40,971 nt of DNA, taken from the IMG/VR virus record IMGVR_UViG_3300020455_000639, positions 1 through 40,971 of that record, one strand, 5' to 3'. Shown here one piece after another: positions 12,979 to 21,050 of the stretch (position 1 is the first letter of the stretch; each line of letters opens with the position of its first letter). Both the position numbers and the translations under genes were made by a program. This DNA is from a virus. The notes below the pieces were generated by a model, which did no database searches, was not told where the DNA came from, and saw nothing but the letters and a program-made list of their open reading frames with translations.

Positions 12979-14479
12979 TGTAAGGTATATTCAGACTCTC
13001 ACCTTTATGTATTTTAATAAGACACTGATCTATAAACTGAGCATGAAGAATAGATTTAACATGCTTCTCTTGTTCATTACAAAAAAAGTCTCTAACTAAT
13101 ACATCAGCATCAAAAGGTGGAACTTTTTTATTTTGTTTAGGTTCAATCTCATCCTTATTTAACATCTGACATAAGAACATAGACCAGTTATCTCCAGCAA
13201 ACATATAGTTTCCATTTGATGGAAGTCTAACTGGATTATTTAATACCTCATTCTCATAATACAATAATTTCTCACTTGGTTTATAGGTATCCTGAACATA
13301 CTTCCAGAACTTACCAGTCTTCCTTTTATTATATGCATAATGCATGTTAACAAAATCAATACAACTTTCATAGAATGAAGTCATTTGATGATTATATCCT
13401 TTTACTATTAAATCATCATAAAAACTACCACGACATGCCTCTACAAATTCCATTGCACCAGAAGATATTAATGCAATACCAGTGCTCTCTATAGGTTCAA
13501 TAAATCCAGCAGACAATCCAATAGTTACAACATTATCAACCCAAAAATTCTTATGATAATATGGAGTCCAATCTAATACTCTTAACTCATCTGGAGTTAC
13601 TCTACCATCCCAATACTTAGAGAAGGATTGCTTTACATCATCAACATCACTAACAGATTTATTAAAAACTAATCCAGATCCTATTCTTTCTTGAGTTGGT
13701 GTCTTCCATATCCAACCATCTTCTACAGCAGCACATGTTGTATATGGATTCTGTTCTATTGCTTTATTTCTGTAGTCAAAACGACCAGCGACTGCTGTAT
13801 CACAAAACAATCTACCTGTACAATCTACACTGTCAGGTTCAGGTGCTATCAATCTCTTAAATCCAGTACAATCAATGAATATATCTGATTGTATCTCCTC
13901 ACCAGTATCTATAGTAATATGATTAAGACCACCACGTTCATTCCTATCAACAGATATTACTTCATGTTCAACTAATTGTATTTTTCCTAAAAGTTTTCCT
14001 CTGACCCAACGAACTAACTTACCACAGTCAATATGATATGCATAAGTTCCTATGTTCTCTGGGTCAACTTTATTCTCTGTGACACCAGGATGATATAAAG
14101 CACAAGCATGAGTAAAATAATCATACTCCTTGAACATAGTCCATAGAGATAACAAATCAGTATCCAGGTTATTAAACATTGGAAACGCAAAAGGATGCCA
14201 TAAATTAACACCTTCTTGTTGCCAATCCTTAAATAAGATTCCACATTTAAATGTAGCATCTATCTCAGGTATCCACTCTTCAGGTTTAAACCCACAGTCA
14301 TACATGAACTGTTTAAAATTTAAGATAGTTGCTTCACCTACTCCAATAGGATCAGAAACTTTTTTATCTACTAACAATATCTCAGTTTGAGAAGGCATCT
14401 TCTCAACCAAATAAGCAGCGGTCAACCATCCAGCAGTACCACCACCAACAATAACAACTCTATTAACAGGTTTAATCAT
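12971..14479 (-). CDS. tryptophan-halogenase-type flavoenzyme 1 (502 aa)
   Basis: A full-length FAD-dependent halogenase of the Trp_halogenase family. It has GGGTAGW (residues 12-18) for FAD, the catalytic lysine K78 in ATFKCGILF (K79 in PrnA), and E331-S332 in GFIEPIESTG (E346-S347 in PrnA). The family motif WxWxIP is present as W256-I-W258-K-T-P261, with Thr for Ile. Such enzymes make HOCl from FADH2, O2 and chloride and chlorinate an aromatic ring. No flavin reductase is encoded nearby, so a host reductase would be needed. It overlaps its paralogue at 14476 by four bases. Confidence 0.9.
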   Translation of the reverse strand: MIKPVNRVVIVGGGTAGWLTAAYLVEKMPSQTEILLVDKKVSDPIGVGEATILNFKQFMYDCGFKPEEWIPEIDATFKCGILFKDWQQEGVNLWHPFAFPMFNNLDTDLLSLWTMFKEYDYFTHACALYHPGVTENKVDPENIGTYAYHIDCGKLVRWVRGKLLGKIQLVEHEVISVDRNERGGLNHITIDTGEEIQSDIFIDCTGFKRLIAPEPDSVDCTGRLFCDTAVAGRFDYRNKAIEQNPYTTCAAVEDGWIWKTPTQERIGSGLVFNKSVSDVDDVKQSFSKYWDGRVTPDELRVLDWTPYYHKNFWVDNVVTIGLSAGFIEPIESTGIALISSGAMEFVEACRGSFYDDLIVKGYNHQMTSFYESCIDFVNMHYAYNKRKTGKFWKYVQDTYKPSEKLLYYENEVLNNPVRLPSNGNYMFAGDNWSMFLCQMLNKDEIEPKQNKKVPPFDADVLVRDFFCNEQEKHVKSILHAQFIDQCLIKIHKGESLNIPYNG

Positions 14480-15894
14480 AATGCCACCATCTTGTTGTAT
14501 TTTAACACAAAATCTTTATGAAGTATATAATCACCAGACACACTAAAGAAAGAAGTCGGTGGTAAAGAAGATTCTTTATTACAAATATTATCAGGTATCA
14601 TTTGACATAAAAATAAACTCCAACTCTCTCCTGTGAATATATCTATATCATCACAACCACAGGGTAATTCATATGGATTATTAGATGATTCATACTCAAA
14701 GAATTCTAATGCTTTTGTCTTAGTATAAACCTTCTGAACATACTCCCAGAATTTACCAGTCTTCCGTTTGTTATATGCATAATGCATGTTAACAAAGTCA
14801 ACACACTGCTCAAAATATCCTTGCATCTTCAAGTTATATCTCCATACATTAAGATCATCATATCTATTACCAGCAATCGAATGTGCTAATGAAGTAAGAC
14901 CAGAAGTTATTAAAGCAATGCCACTACTCTCTAAAGGTTCTATAAATCCAGCAGACAATCCAATACACACTACATTATCATGCCAAAAAGTCTTACGATA
15001 ATGTGGTGTCCAATCAAGAACCTTTAAGTCATCTACTCTTCCTTCCCAATAATTATTAAAGTATTCCTTCGCTTCCTCAGTATCAGTTACTGATCTATTA
15101 TATACTAACCCAGTTCCTAATCTAGATTGAGTTGGTATCTTCCATATCCATCCATGATCTACAGCATGACACTCAGTATATGGTTGCATCTCAGAATCAG
15201 GATCAATATAATTAACATGACCTGCAATTGCTGAATCACAAAACAATCTATCCCCACAATATATACCCTCATATTTTAAACCAAGAAGTCTTTTAAACCC
15301 TGTACAATCAATAAACAAATCAGACTCAATCTCCTCACCAGATTCTAATTTGATAGAAGATATACCTCCACGTTCATTCCTATTAACATCTATAACTCCC
15401 TGCGGAACAAAAGTAATCTCATTTAATATCTTAGACTTAATAAATTTAACTAACTTATCACAATCAATATGATATGCAAATGATCCAATAGCACTTTGAC
15501 TAATTTTATTCTCAGTAACAGCAGGATCATAAAAAGCACAAGCATGCTTGTGGAAATCAAATTCTTTATAGTTTGTCCATAGGTTTAACTCGTCAGGTAA
15601 ATGACCAAAAGGATGCCATAGATTCTTACCCTCCTGCTGCCAATCTTTAAATAAGATTCCAGTTTTAAAGGTAGCATCTATAGCAGTAAACCACTGTTCA
15701 ACAGAGAATCCACAATCATACATGAACTGTTTAAAACTGATGATAGTTGCTTCACCCACACTAACAGTCTCAGATACTGTCTTATCAACAACAATAATCT
15801 CACACTGTTTTCTCTTTCTCTTTAAAAGATATGCAGCACTAAGCCAACCAGCAGTACCACCACCAACTATAACTATCCTATTAACAGGACGCAT
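14476..15894 (-). CDS. tryptophan-halogenase-type flavoenzyme 2 (472 aa)
   Basis: A paralogue of the neighbouring halogenase. It carries GGGTAGWLSAAYL (residues 11-23), the catalytic K77 in ATFKTGILF, a perfect family motif W249-I-W251-K-I-P254, and E322-S323 in GFIEPLESSG. The two proteins share long identical stretches (NMHYAYNKRKTGKFW), so they arose by duplication. It is 30 residues shorter, mainly in the C-terminal part and a loop near residue 100, which may change the substrate pocket. Translation is coupled to the carbamoyltransferase upstream by a TAATG junction. Confidence 0.9.
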   Translation of the reverse strand: MRPVNRIVIVGGGTAGWLSAAYLLKRKRKQCEIIVVDKTVSETVSVGEATIISFKQFMYDCGFSVEQWFTAIDATFKTGILFKDWQQEGKNLWHPFGHLPDELNLWTNYKEFDFHKHACAFYDPAVTENKISQSAIGSFAYHIDCDKLVKFIKSKILNEITFVPQGVIDVNRNERGGISSIKLESGEEIESDLFIDCTGFKRLLGLKYEGIYCGDRLFCDSAIAGHVNYIDPDSEMQPYTECHAVDHGWIWKIPTQSRLGTGLVYNRSVTDTEEAKEYFNNYWEGRVDDLKVLDWTPHYRKTFWHDNVVCIGLSAGFIEPLESSGIALITSGLTSLAHSIAGNRYDDLNVWRYNLKMQGYFEQCVDFVNMHYAYNKRKTGKFWEYVQKVYTKTKALEFFEYESSNNPYELPCGCDDIDIFTGESWSLFLCQMIPDNICNKESSLPPTSFFSVSGDYILHKDFVLKYNKMVAL

Positions 15895-17732
15895 TAGATT
15901 TTTTTAATTTCAGTTTGATCTTCTTGTTCGTTCTCTACATGAATTAGAATAGAATATTCAGGAAGATATAAGTACTCAATATCACTATTAGCAAGAGTCC
16001 GTAACGCATCATCGAGTGTTTCAACCAGAGGTTCTCCACCCAAATTAAAGGAAGTATTAAAGATGATAGGGCAACCAGTCTGTTCAAAGAATTCCTTGAT
16101 GAGTTTGTAGTAGTTCTCATTCTGTTCTTCTGTTACTGTTTGTATTCTACATGTGCCATCAACATGAATGATAGAAGGAATTTTTTCTTCAATACCTTCT
16201 TGACAGTTAACAGCATACATCATGAACGGAGTCTCATCCATACCACGAAGATCAAACCACTCATGTACATGTTCTTTTAAAATAGAACCTGCAAATGGTC
16301 TGAAGTATTCTCTATGCTTAACAGCATTAACATGATCTTTTCCATTTGGATCACGAGGATCATATAGAATAGAACGATTACCAAGTGCTCTTGGACCTGC
16401 TTCCGATCTACCTTGGAACAGTGCAACAATATTTTTATTAGTAATTAATTCAACAACATCTTTATCGGTTGCATTATTAACTATTGAAGTTGCATTATAC
16501 TTCTCAGCAATCTTACTAATTGTATGTTCATCGTACATATATTCAGGTCCATAGTAAAGGTCATTAATTTTGTTATGTATTCTAGTATCATTAGTAATTC
16601 TATGATACGCTAGATAAGCAGCACCAACAGCAGTACCAGCATCATTACTTACAGGTTCAACAAAGACATTGATATCCTCATCTTTTAATTGATCAAGATA
16701 CCAATAGTTTGCAACACAATTTAATCCATACCCACCAGATAATACTACATTATTATTACCACTCATAGCAACTGCTTTACGAATCAAATCAAGAACCATC
16801 TGTTGGGACTCAGTTTGAATAGCGTATGCCATATCTCTACGATTTTCTAGTAGAGTTAATTGTTCATGCTCAACATTTGATGGAGTTTTAAGTACTTCAT
16901 ATCTACCTTCATTAACTACAGCACCATTAGGATACGTAGGAACGATTACATTACGATCAGCAGTAATCCATTCTCCACCAGAACCATCAGTATAAATCTT
17001 TGGAATTAATTTGTTTGGTTTTCCATATGGGAATAGTCCCATAGTTTTACCTGCTTCAATAGGAGGCCATCCACAGTACTGTGTGACTGCTTCATATGCT
17101 TTAACTATACCAGCACTCTCATCTAAAATAAACTCATGGGTTCCCTCTTCAAATTCATCTTCAGACTTACTATCCATCTCAGGAATCAAAGCGGAACCCC
17201 ATGGTCCTCTACCTCCTTGATGTTTATAAATTGTTTGAATATCCGCTGGATACTCACAAGTAAATAATGATTCCAACTCAAATGTCATCTCAGTATCATT
17301 ACCAATATTCAAAGGAATAAAAGTACCAGCACCATCTACTACAACTGCTACTGCTGATTCAAATCCAGAACGATAGAATGCACATGCAGCATGAAGTTTA
17401 TGATGTGTCCTACTTAAATCAATAACCTGTGGATGTTGATGGGGATCTACTTTCTGATCAATTAATCCCAACTTCCTAGCAAGTCCAGTATAGATATCCT
17501 CACCAGAAAAATCTACTGTCCCTGCCTGTGATAATGATTGTGTATGTGCTATTACAAGATAATCAATCTTGTCAGTATAATCTAGGATCTTAACCATAGA
17601 AGCATAAGGTCCACCATCATACTTATTTCTAGACAATCTCTCTTCTTCTAAAGAAAATACAAGTTCACCATCTTTTAATAGGCAAACACCAGAGTTATGA
17701 CCTCTAGCAATTGCTGCAATCCATTGTGTCAT
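15894..17732 (-). CDS. carbamoyltransferase, full length, NodU/TobZ family (612 aa)
   Basis: The most canonical of the three carbamoyltransferases. IARGHNSGVCLL starts the Kae1-like domain. HHxxHA (H111, H114), VVDGAG (D133), MGLFPYG near residue 231 and LSGGYGLNCVANY near 331 follow. The YrdC-like C-domain carries GRSEAGPRALGNRSIL (441-456) and YFRPFAGSIL, which bind the carbamoyl-adenylate. Length is normal for the family. It probably carbamoylates a hydroxyl on the product of the neighbouring halogenases or on the sugar. It is one base from the glycosyltransferase upstream and overlaps halogenase 2 by one base. Confidence 0.93.
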   Translation of the reverse strand: MTQWIAAIARGHNSGVCLLKDGELVFSLEEERLSRNKYDGGPYASMVKILDYTDKIDYLVIAHTQSLSQAGTVDFSGEDIYTGLARKLGLIDQKVDPHQHPQVIDLSRTHHKLHAACAFYRSGFESAVAVVVDGAGTFIPLNIGNDTEMTFELESLFTCEYPADIQTIYKHQGGRGPWGSALIPEMDSKSEDEFEEGTHEFILDESAGIVKAYEAVTQYCGWPPIEAGKTMGLFPYGKPNKLIPKIYTDGSGGEWITADRNVIVPTYPNGAVVNEGRYEVLKTPSNVEHEQLTLLENRRDMAYAIQTESQQMVLDLIRKAVAMSGNNNVVLSGGYGLNCVANYWYLDQLKDEDINVFVEPVSNDAGTAVGAAYLAYHRITNDTRIHNKINDLYYGPEYMYDEHTISKIAEKYNATSIVNNATDKDVVELITNKNIVALFQGRSEAGPRALGNRSILYDPRDPNGKDHVNAVKHREYFRPFAGSILKEHVHEWFDLRGMDETPFMMYAVNCQEGIEEKIPSIIHVDGTCRIQTVTEEQNENYYKLIKEFFEQTGCPIIFNTSFNLGGEPLVETLDDALRTLANSDIEYLYLPEYSILIHVENEQEDQTEIKKI

Positions 17733-17733
17733 A

Positions 17734-18861
17734 TCACTTAAGTTTTTGTAGAATGTTTTTTACATCTGGATTTGATGTCTCAATTTGACCAAAACCCTTA
17801 GTCTTAGAAGCATCAAACTTTATCTTAGGTTTATTACTTTGAGGTAATGATTGTTGTTGTGGTTTATCACAACAAGCATTAGCATCATCTTTGTTTTTTA
17901 TTTGGAAGTTACCAGTATACGCTGCTGGTTTACCCATTCTCTTCTTAACAGAATCAATAACTGCCTTCTTATGTGCCTCAGTCATTTCCATACACTCATC
18001 ATTAGCACGATCTACTACCTCATCAATACAAACTCTAATTGGTGAATAAAGTCTTCCATTATCCTTACCAACATCAACAATATCCATGTTCTTATTGTCA
18101 GGATAAGAGATGTTAACTGGGAATGTAGATCCACAAACCATAGTAGTGGTTGTATCTAATGCCATAGCAATGTGCTGACCCATACTATCACAACCTAAAA
18201 AATGATCTGCAGCATGTATGATACCTGCCCATAATCTCATGTCTTGTATTTCTGGACGAGCAACCATATGCTTCTGCTCATCCTTCTCTAGTGGGAAGTG
18301 AATCTCACTCATTATAATAACAGCATAATCTTTCTTGAGTTTATTAATAATCTCAACAACATTATTAAGACCAAAACTTCTAGAAGTAGCGTCAACAATA
18401 AAGTCCTGCCCTATAGTCTCAACTGACCTACCAAAAGGTTGAACAACTAATAGTTTATCCTTACCAGTTCCTGCTTTAACTTCTTCTACCGCAGTAAATC
18501 CAGCACAGATCTCATTCTTAGTTAAAACAATCTGTGGGATAGGTAGTTCTCTTGGTTCATCTAACTCATTAATAATAATATCAAATGCCTGTGCTAGACT
18601 TGCCTTCTGATTAAAATAATGCCACTCTCTATATGGTTCTGGAGTCACCAGATCCATGTGTATTAATTTCTCTTGGAATATATTCTTGTGCCAATTATCA
18701 TATGCCTTTGAATATAATGTAGGATGACCTTTAAGGAAGTCAGTTCCACCTTCACACATAATAACAAAGTCGTCGTGAGTTTCTGCGTATTTTTCAAGCG
18801 CAGGTATGGAGCAAATTATACGACCCGCTCCACCATTAAGAAAGAATGCTTTAGATCTCAT
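17734..18861 (-). CDS. GT9/heptosyltransferase-like glycosyltransferase (375 aa)
   Basis: A GT-B-type protein. The first domain has LNGGAGRIICSIPALEKY (residues 9-26), like the N-terminal glycine motif of ADP-heptose LPS heptosyltransferases. The second has HAADHFLGCDSMGQHIAMAL (216-235), with DSMGQH where GT9 enzymes have D(S/T)GPxH. GT9 enzymes transfer L-glycero-D-manno-heptose from ADP, which fits the kinase, adenylyltransferase and epimerase nearby. A Lys/Gln-rich C-terminal tail of about 80 residues, including an ACCDKPQQQ stretch, is not part of the usual fold. A TCTAAATA box lies 20 bases upstream. Confidence 0.72.
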   Translation of the reverse strand: MRSKAFFLNGGAGRIICSIPALEKYAETHDDFVIMCEGGTDFLKGHPTLYSKAYDNWHKNIFQEKLIHMDLVTPEPYREWHYFNQKASLAQAFDIIINELDEPRELPIPQIVLTKNEICAGFTAVEEVKAGTGKDKLLVVQPFGRSVETIGQDFIVDATSRSFGLNNVVEIINKLKKDYAVIIMSEIHFPLEKDEQKHMVARPEIQDMRLWAGIIHAADHFLGCDSMGQHIAMALDTTTTMVCGSTFPVNISYPDNKNMDIVDVGKDNGRLYSPIRVCIDEVVDRANDECMEMTEAHKKAVIDSVKKRMGKPAAYTGNFQIKNKDDANACCDKPQQQSLPQSNKPKIKFDASKTKGFGQIETSNPDVKNILQKLK

Positions 18862-18880
18862 AGTAATAACATCAACAACT

Positions 18881-18888
18881 TATTTAGA
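18881..18888 (-). promoter_or_regulatory. late-type promoter TCTAAATA within the cluster
   Basis: Minus-strand TCTAAATA, two bases from T4 TATAAATA, in the 31-base gap before the glycosyltransferase gene. This gap is one of the few breaks in the otherwise overlapping cluster and could start a second transcript. Confidence 0.35.
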
Positions 18889-18892
18889 CTGT

Positions 18893-19651
18893 TTAAAAGA
18901 ACATGATCTGGGTTAACCGATCATAATTATGATACAATTCAGGTTCTAATATTGCACCATGAACTTGGTTTGCATCATAAACCATACATCTATTATAGCG
19001 TATAGGTACGATTGCTTGCAACTTTGGATGGTTTATTGAACCATCAGAATTGGGTGGGACAACACTATAAAGTCCTGTACCTGGAATTTTTTCCTCACCA
19101 TACTCTTCTGGCGTATTTAGATAGACTAAAGAAGCCCATTTATTATACATTCCATCTATATGACATACAGTATACCAAGGTCTCTGTGATCTGACAACCT
19201 CCTCATGATTTGTCACGTTAACAACAAACCTCATATTAGACCACTTATCATAATGATGTTCCTTATCAAATCTTATATGCCATGCTTCACTATTACATAT
19301 CTGTTCAAAGACAGGAGACATCTTATCTTCCATCTCCTTCATAGTCTCTTCTGTTTCATCCCAAACTCTTCTACCTATTGCACCTGCCATCCTTGCATCA
19401 TCAGGTCTAAGACCATGTTTGTCAGTCCACACATTAGTCTTATCTCTCTTACTTTCATCCTTAAATTCTTTTAATTGACTACGAGTATACTCTCTTAACT
19501 CATCTGGATTCCTATAAAAATCATCAATAATAAAATATGTTTTCTCAACTTTATCTAAGTTAAAATCTACCTTACCATCACTAACAGAATGCCATGTGAT
19601 ATCTGTTGTAGTCTTTACTTGTACTTTAAGATCAGGATTAATTTCAAACAT
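18893..19651 (-). CDS. DUF6445-like 2OG-Fe(II)-type oxygenase (252 aa)
   Basis: The protein has candidate ligands H164-I-D166 in VCHIDGMYNKWASLVYLN, a distal H231 in ANQVHGAI and R245 in YDRLTQIMFF. Together these form the oxygenase triad plus co-substrate Arg. The layout, with GTGLY near residue 191, recalls DUF6445, a family often found beside tryptophan halogenases in bacteria. I start it at the ATG at 19651, which overlaps the upstream stop (TAATG). Its role is probably a partner or tailoring enzyme for the halogenated product; the reaction is unknown. Confidence 0.72.
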   Translation of the reverse strand: MFEINPDLKVQVKTTTDITWHSVSDGKVDFNLDKVEKTYFIIDDFYRNPDELREYTRSQLKEFKDESKRDKTNVWTDKHGLRPDDARMAGAIGRRVWDETEETMKEMEDKMSPVFEQICNSEAWHIRFDKEHHYDKWSNMRFVVNVTNHEEVVRSQRPWYTVCHIDGMYNKWASLVYLNTPEEYGEEKIPGTGLYSVVPPNSDGSINHPKLQAIVPIRYNRCMVYDANQVHGAILEPELYHNYDRLTQIMFF

Positions 19652-20190
19652 TATAATAAAGGAATACAACCATAATTTTCTGTAATATAATAATCCAACT
19701 CTTGATAATTATAATCTGTCATCACATCAAATCCTATAGTAATTCTTTTACCTTTATACTCTCTTAAATTTTTTACTCTGTGACTATGATAACCTGGTCC
19801 AAAGTATATATTACCAACTTGATTATCAATTGTCCACTTCTCAAATTCTGTTTCAGTATCCTGAGGTTCTATAGCAATGTAACCATGATAAGCAGAGTCA
19901 TGATTGTGCCACTGCAATACACCATCCCAATCTTGATAGTTCAACCATGACTGTATCCACAATCTCTCATCAGGTAACTGACTTCTAATAAGACCTCTTA
20001 AAGTCTCAAAGATTTTATACATGTGTATAGACGGAGAAGACACCCCAAAGATATTATACTTTGTGTAACCAAACGTGCTATCTGACACGCCTAGTTCCCG
20101 TATAATATCATGGGATGTCTTTAGTTCTTTTATGATCTCCTGTTGATGTTCTTTTATGTATTCAAAATTGTATAATATGTAATCAGACAT
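19651..20190 (-). CDS. 2OG-Fe(II) oxygenase-superfamily protein (179 aa)
   Basis: The protein shows W94-H95-N-H97-D98, then strand HGYIAIEPQD, then GPGYHSHRV (H135 or H137) and KRITIGFDV (R149). This is the order of metal ligands and co-substrate Arg in phage and cyanobacterial 2OG-type oxygenases. The proximal motif is H-x-H-D rather than a plain H-x-D, so the exact ligands are uncertain. I start it at the ATG at 20190; the upstream GTG at 20199 is an alternative. It is the first gene of the minus-strand metabolic cluster and lies just downstream of an extended -10 promoter. Confidence 0.68.
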   Translation of the reverse strand: MSDYILYNFEYIKEHQQEIIKELKTSHDIIRELGVSDSTFGYTKYNIFGVSSPSIHMYKIFETLRGLIRSQLPDERLWIQSWLNYQDWDGVLQWHNHDSAYHGYIAIEPQDTETEFEKWTIDNQVGNIYFGPGYHSHRVKNLREYKGKRITIGFDVMTDYNYQELDYYITENYGCIPLL

Positions 20191-20212
20191 CAGTCTCACA
20201 CAGTTACATTAT

Positions 20213-20221
20213 ATTATAGCA
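20213..20221 (-). promoter_or_regulatory. extended -10 promoter at the head of the metabolic cluster
   Basis: Minus-strand TGC followed by a perfect TATAAT (20213-20218) forms an extended -10 element 22 bases before the ATG of the first cluster gene. No good -35 box is seen, as is common for extended -10 promoters. This points to host-type sigma70 transcription of the cluster rather than late transcription. Confidence 0.45.
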
Positions 20222-20224
20222 TAC

Positions 20225-20941
20225 TTATTCAATAGCAGCAGTTGCTCTCTTAGTAGAGTTAGCAGGTTGTGTTGGGAACATGTATGCAGCAACGTTTGCA
20301 TCAACTGCGCTTAGTGCAGTTGGCATGTCTCTTAGTGCCTGACGATAAGCTTTATACTCATCTACCATAGAAGTAGGTAAGTCAGAAGCCATTTGTCCAT
20401 CAGTACCTTCTAGTTTTGAGTCACGTTGGTCTCTGAGAACAGCCCATGTAAGAGTAACATCATCACCATGAATAGATTCGTTAACGCCTATCTCACGGAT
20501 CTCCATGTTGCCTGTGCTAACGTTCTTAGTAACACCATACTTGTCATAAACATCTTCTGGTTTAGGTGATCCATCACTGAGTGTCCATCTCATTAACTGA
20601 TCGTATCCAGAAATGTTAGGTGAACTAGGATGAGCTGATGGTGGATCAGAGTACTCTTCTTGCTTACTATCGTCAACTGGTGCTCTTAACTGACAGATCA
20701 ATGGATCTGTAGCGCAGTCAATTTCTTTCCACTCTGTAACGTCTGCTGGTTGTGGACGACCATCTGCGATATCTTCCGCAGTCAAAGGTCCATACTTTTC
20801 TTTTCCGTCTGCACCTAACTGTAACCAAATCTTGTCTGGTCCATGATAGGTAAATTTTCTTGTCTTCCCCTCGGAATAGGAGTGATCTACTTGATAGTTA
20901 TTAGGTATCGGCAGATCGAATTCGACTGATACTTGTGCCAT
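20225..20941 (-). CDS. tail-fibre-assembly-like / virion protein (238 aa)
   Basis: The C-terminal part has VDEYKAYRQALRDMPTALSA followed by YMFPTQP. This resembles the end of phage tail-fibre assembly proteins (a W/YKxYRQALRD...P...P pattern). The N-terminal domain begins SVEFDLPIPNNYQVDHSYSE and is beta-rich and acidic. A perfect TATAAATA late promoter stands 41 bases upstream. It lies downstream of three Cys-rich putative adhesins, so it may chaperone or attach them; this is inference. Confidence 0.6.
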   Translation of the reverse strand: MAQVSVEFDLPIPNNYQVDHSYSEGKTRKFTYHGPDKIWLQLGADGKEKYGPLTAEDIADGRPQPADVTEWKEIDCATDPLICQLRAPVDDSKQEEYSDPPSAHPSSPNISGYDQLMRWTLSDGSPKPEDVYDKYGVTKNVSTGNMEIREIGVNESIHGDDVTLTWAVLRDQRDSKLEGTDGQMASDLPTSMVDEYKAYRQALRDMPTALSAVDANVAAYMFPTQPANSTKRATAAIE

Positions 20942-20981
20942 AATTGTGTCTCTGGTTGATAGAGAATTAATCCTTCGGTAT

Positions 20982-20989
20982 TATTTATA
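20982..20989 (-). promoter_or_regulatory. T4-type late promoter TATAAATA
   Basis: A perfect TATAAATA on the minus strand, 41 bases before the ATG of the structural gene at 20225-20941 and just after a terminator for the gene upstream. Confidence 0.7.
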
Positions 20990-21001
20990 ATTTTTTTCAT
21001 T

Positions 21002-21030
21002 AAAAAAGGTGCGTTCTACCGCACCCCTTT
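21002..21030 (-). terminator. intrinsic terminator after the Cys-rich gene triplet
   Basis: GGTGCG (21008-21013) pairs with CGCACC (21020-21025) around a six-base loop, with six T following on the minus strand. It lies 21 bases after the stop of the last Cys-rich gene. Confidence 0.75.
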
Positions 21031-21050
21031 AATTATTTTAAAAATTCTTT

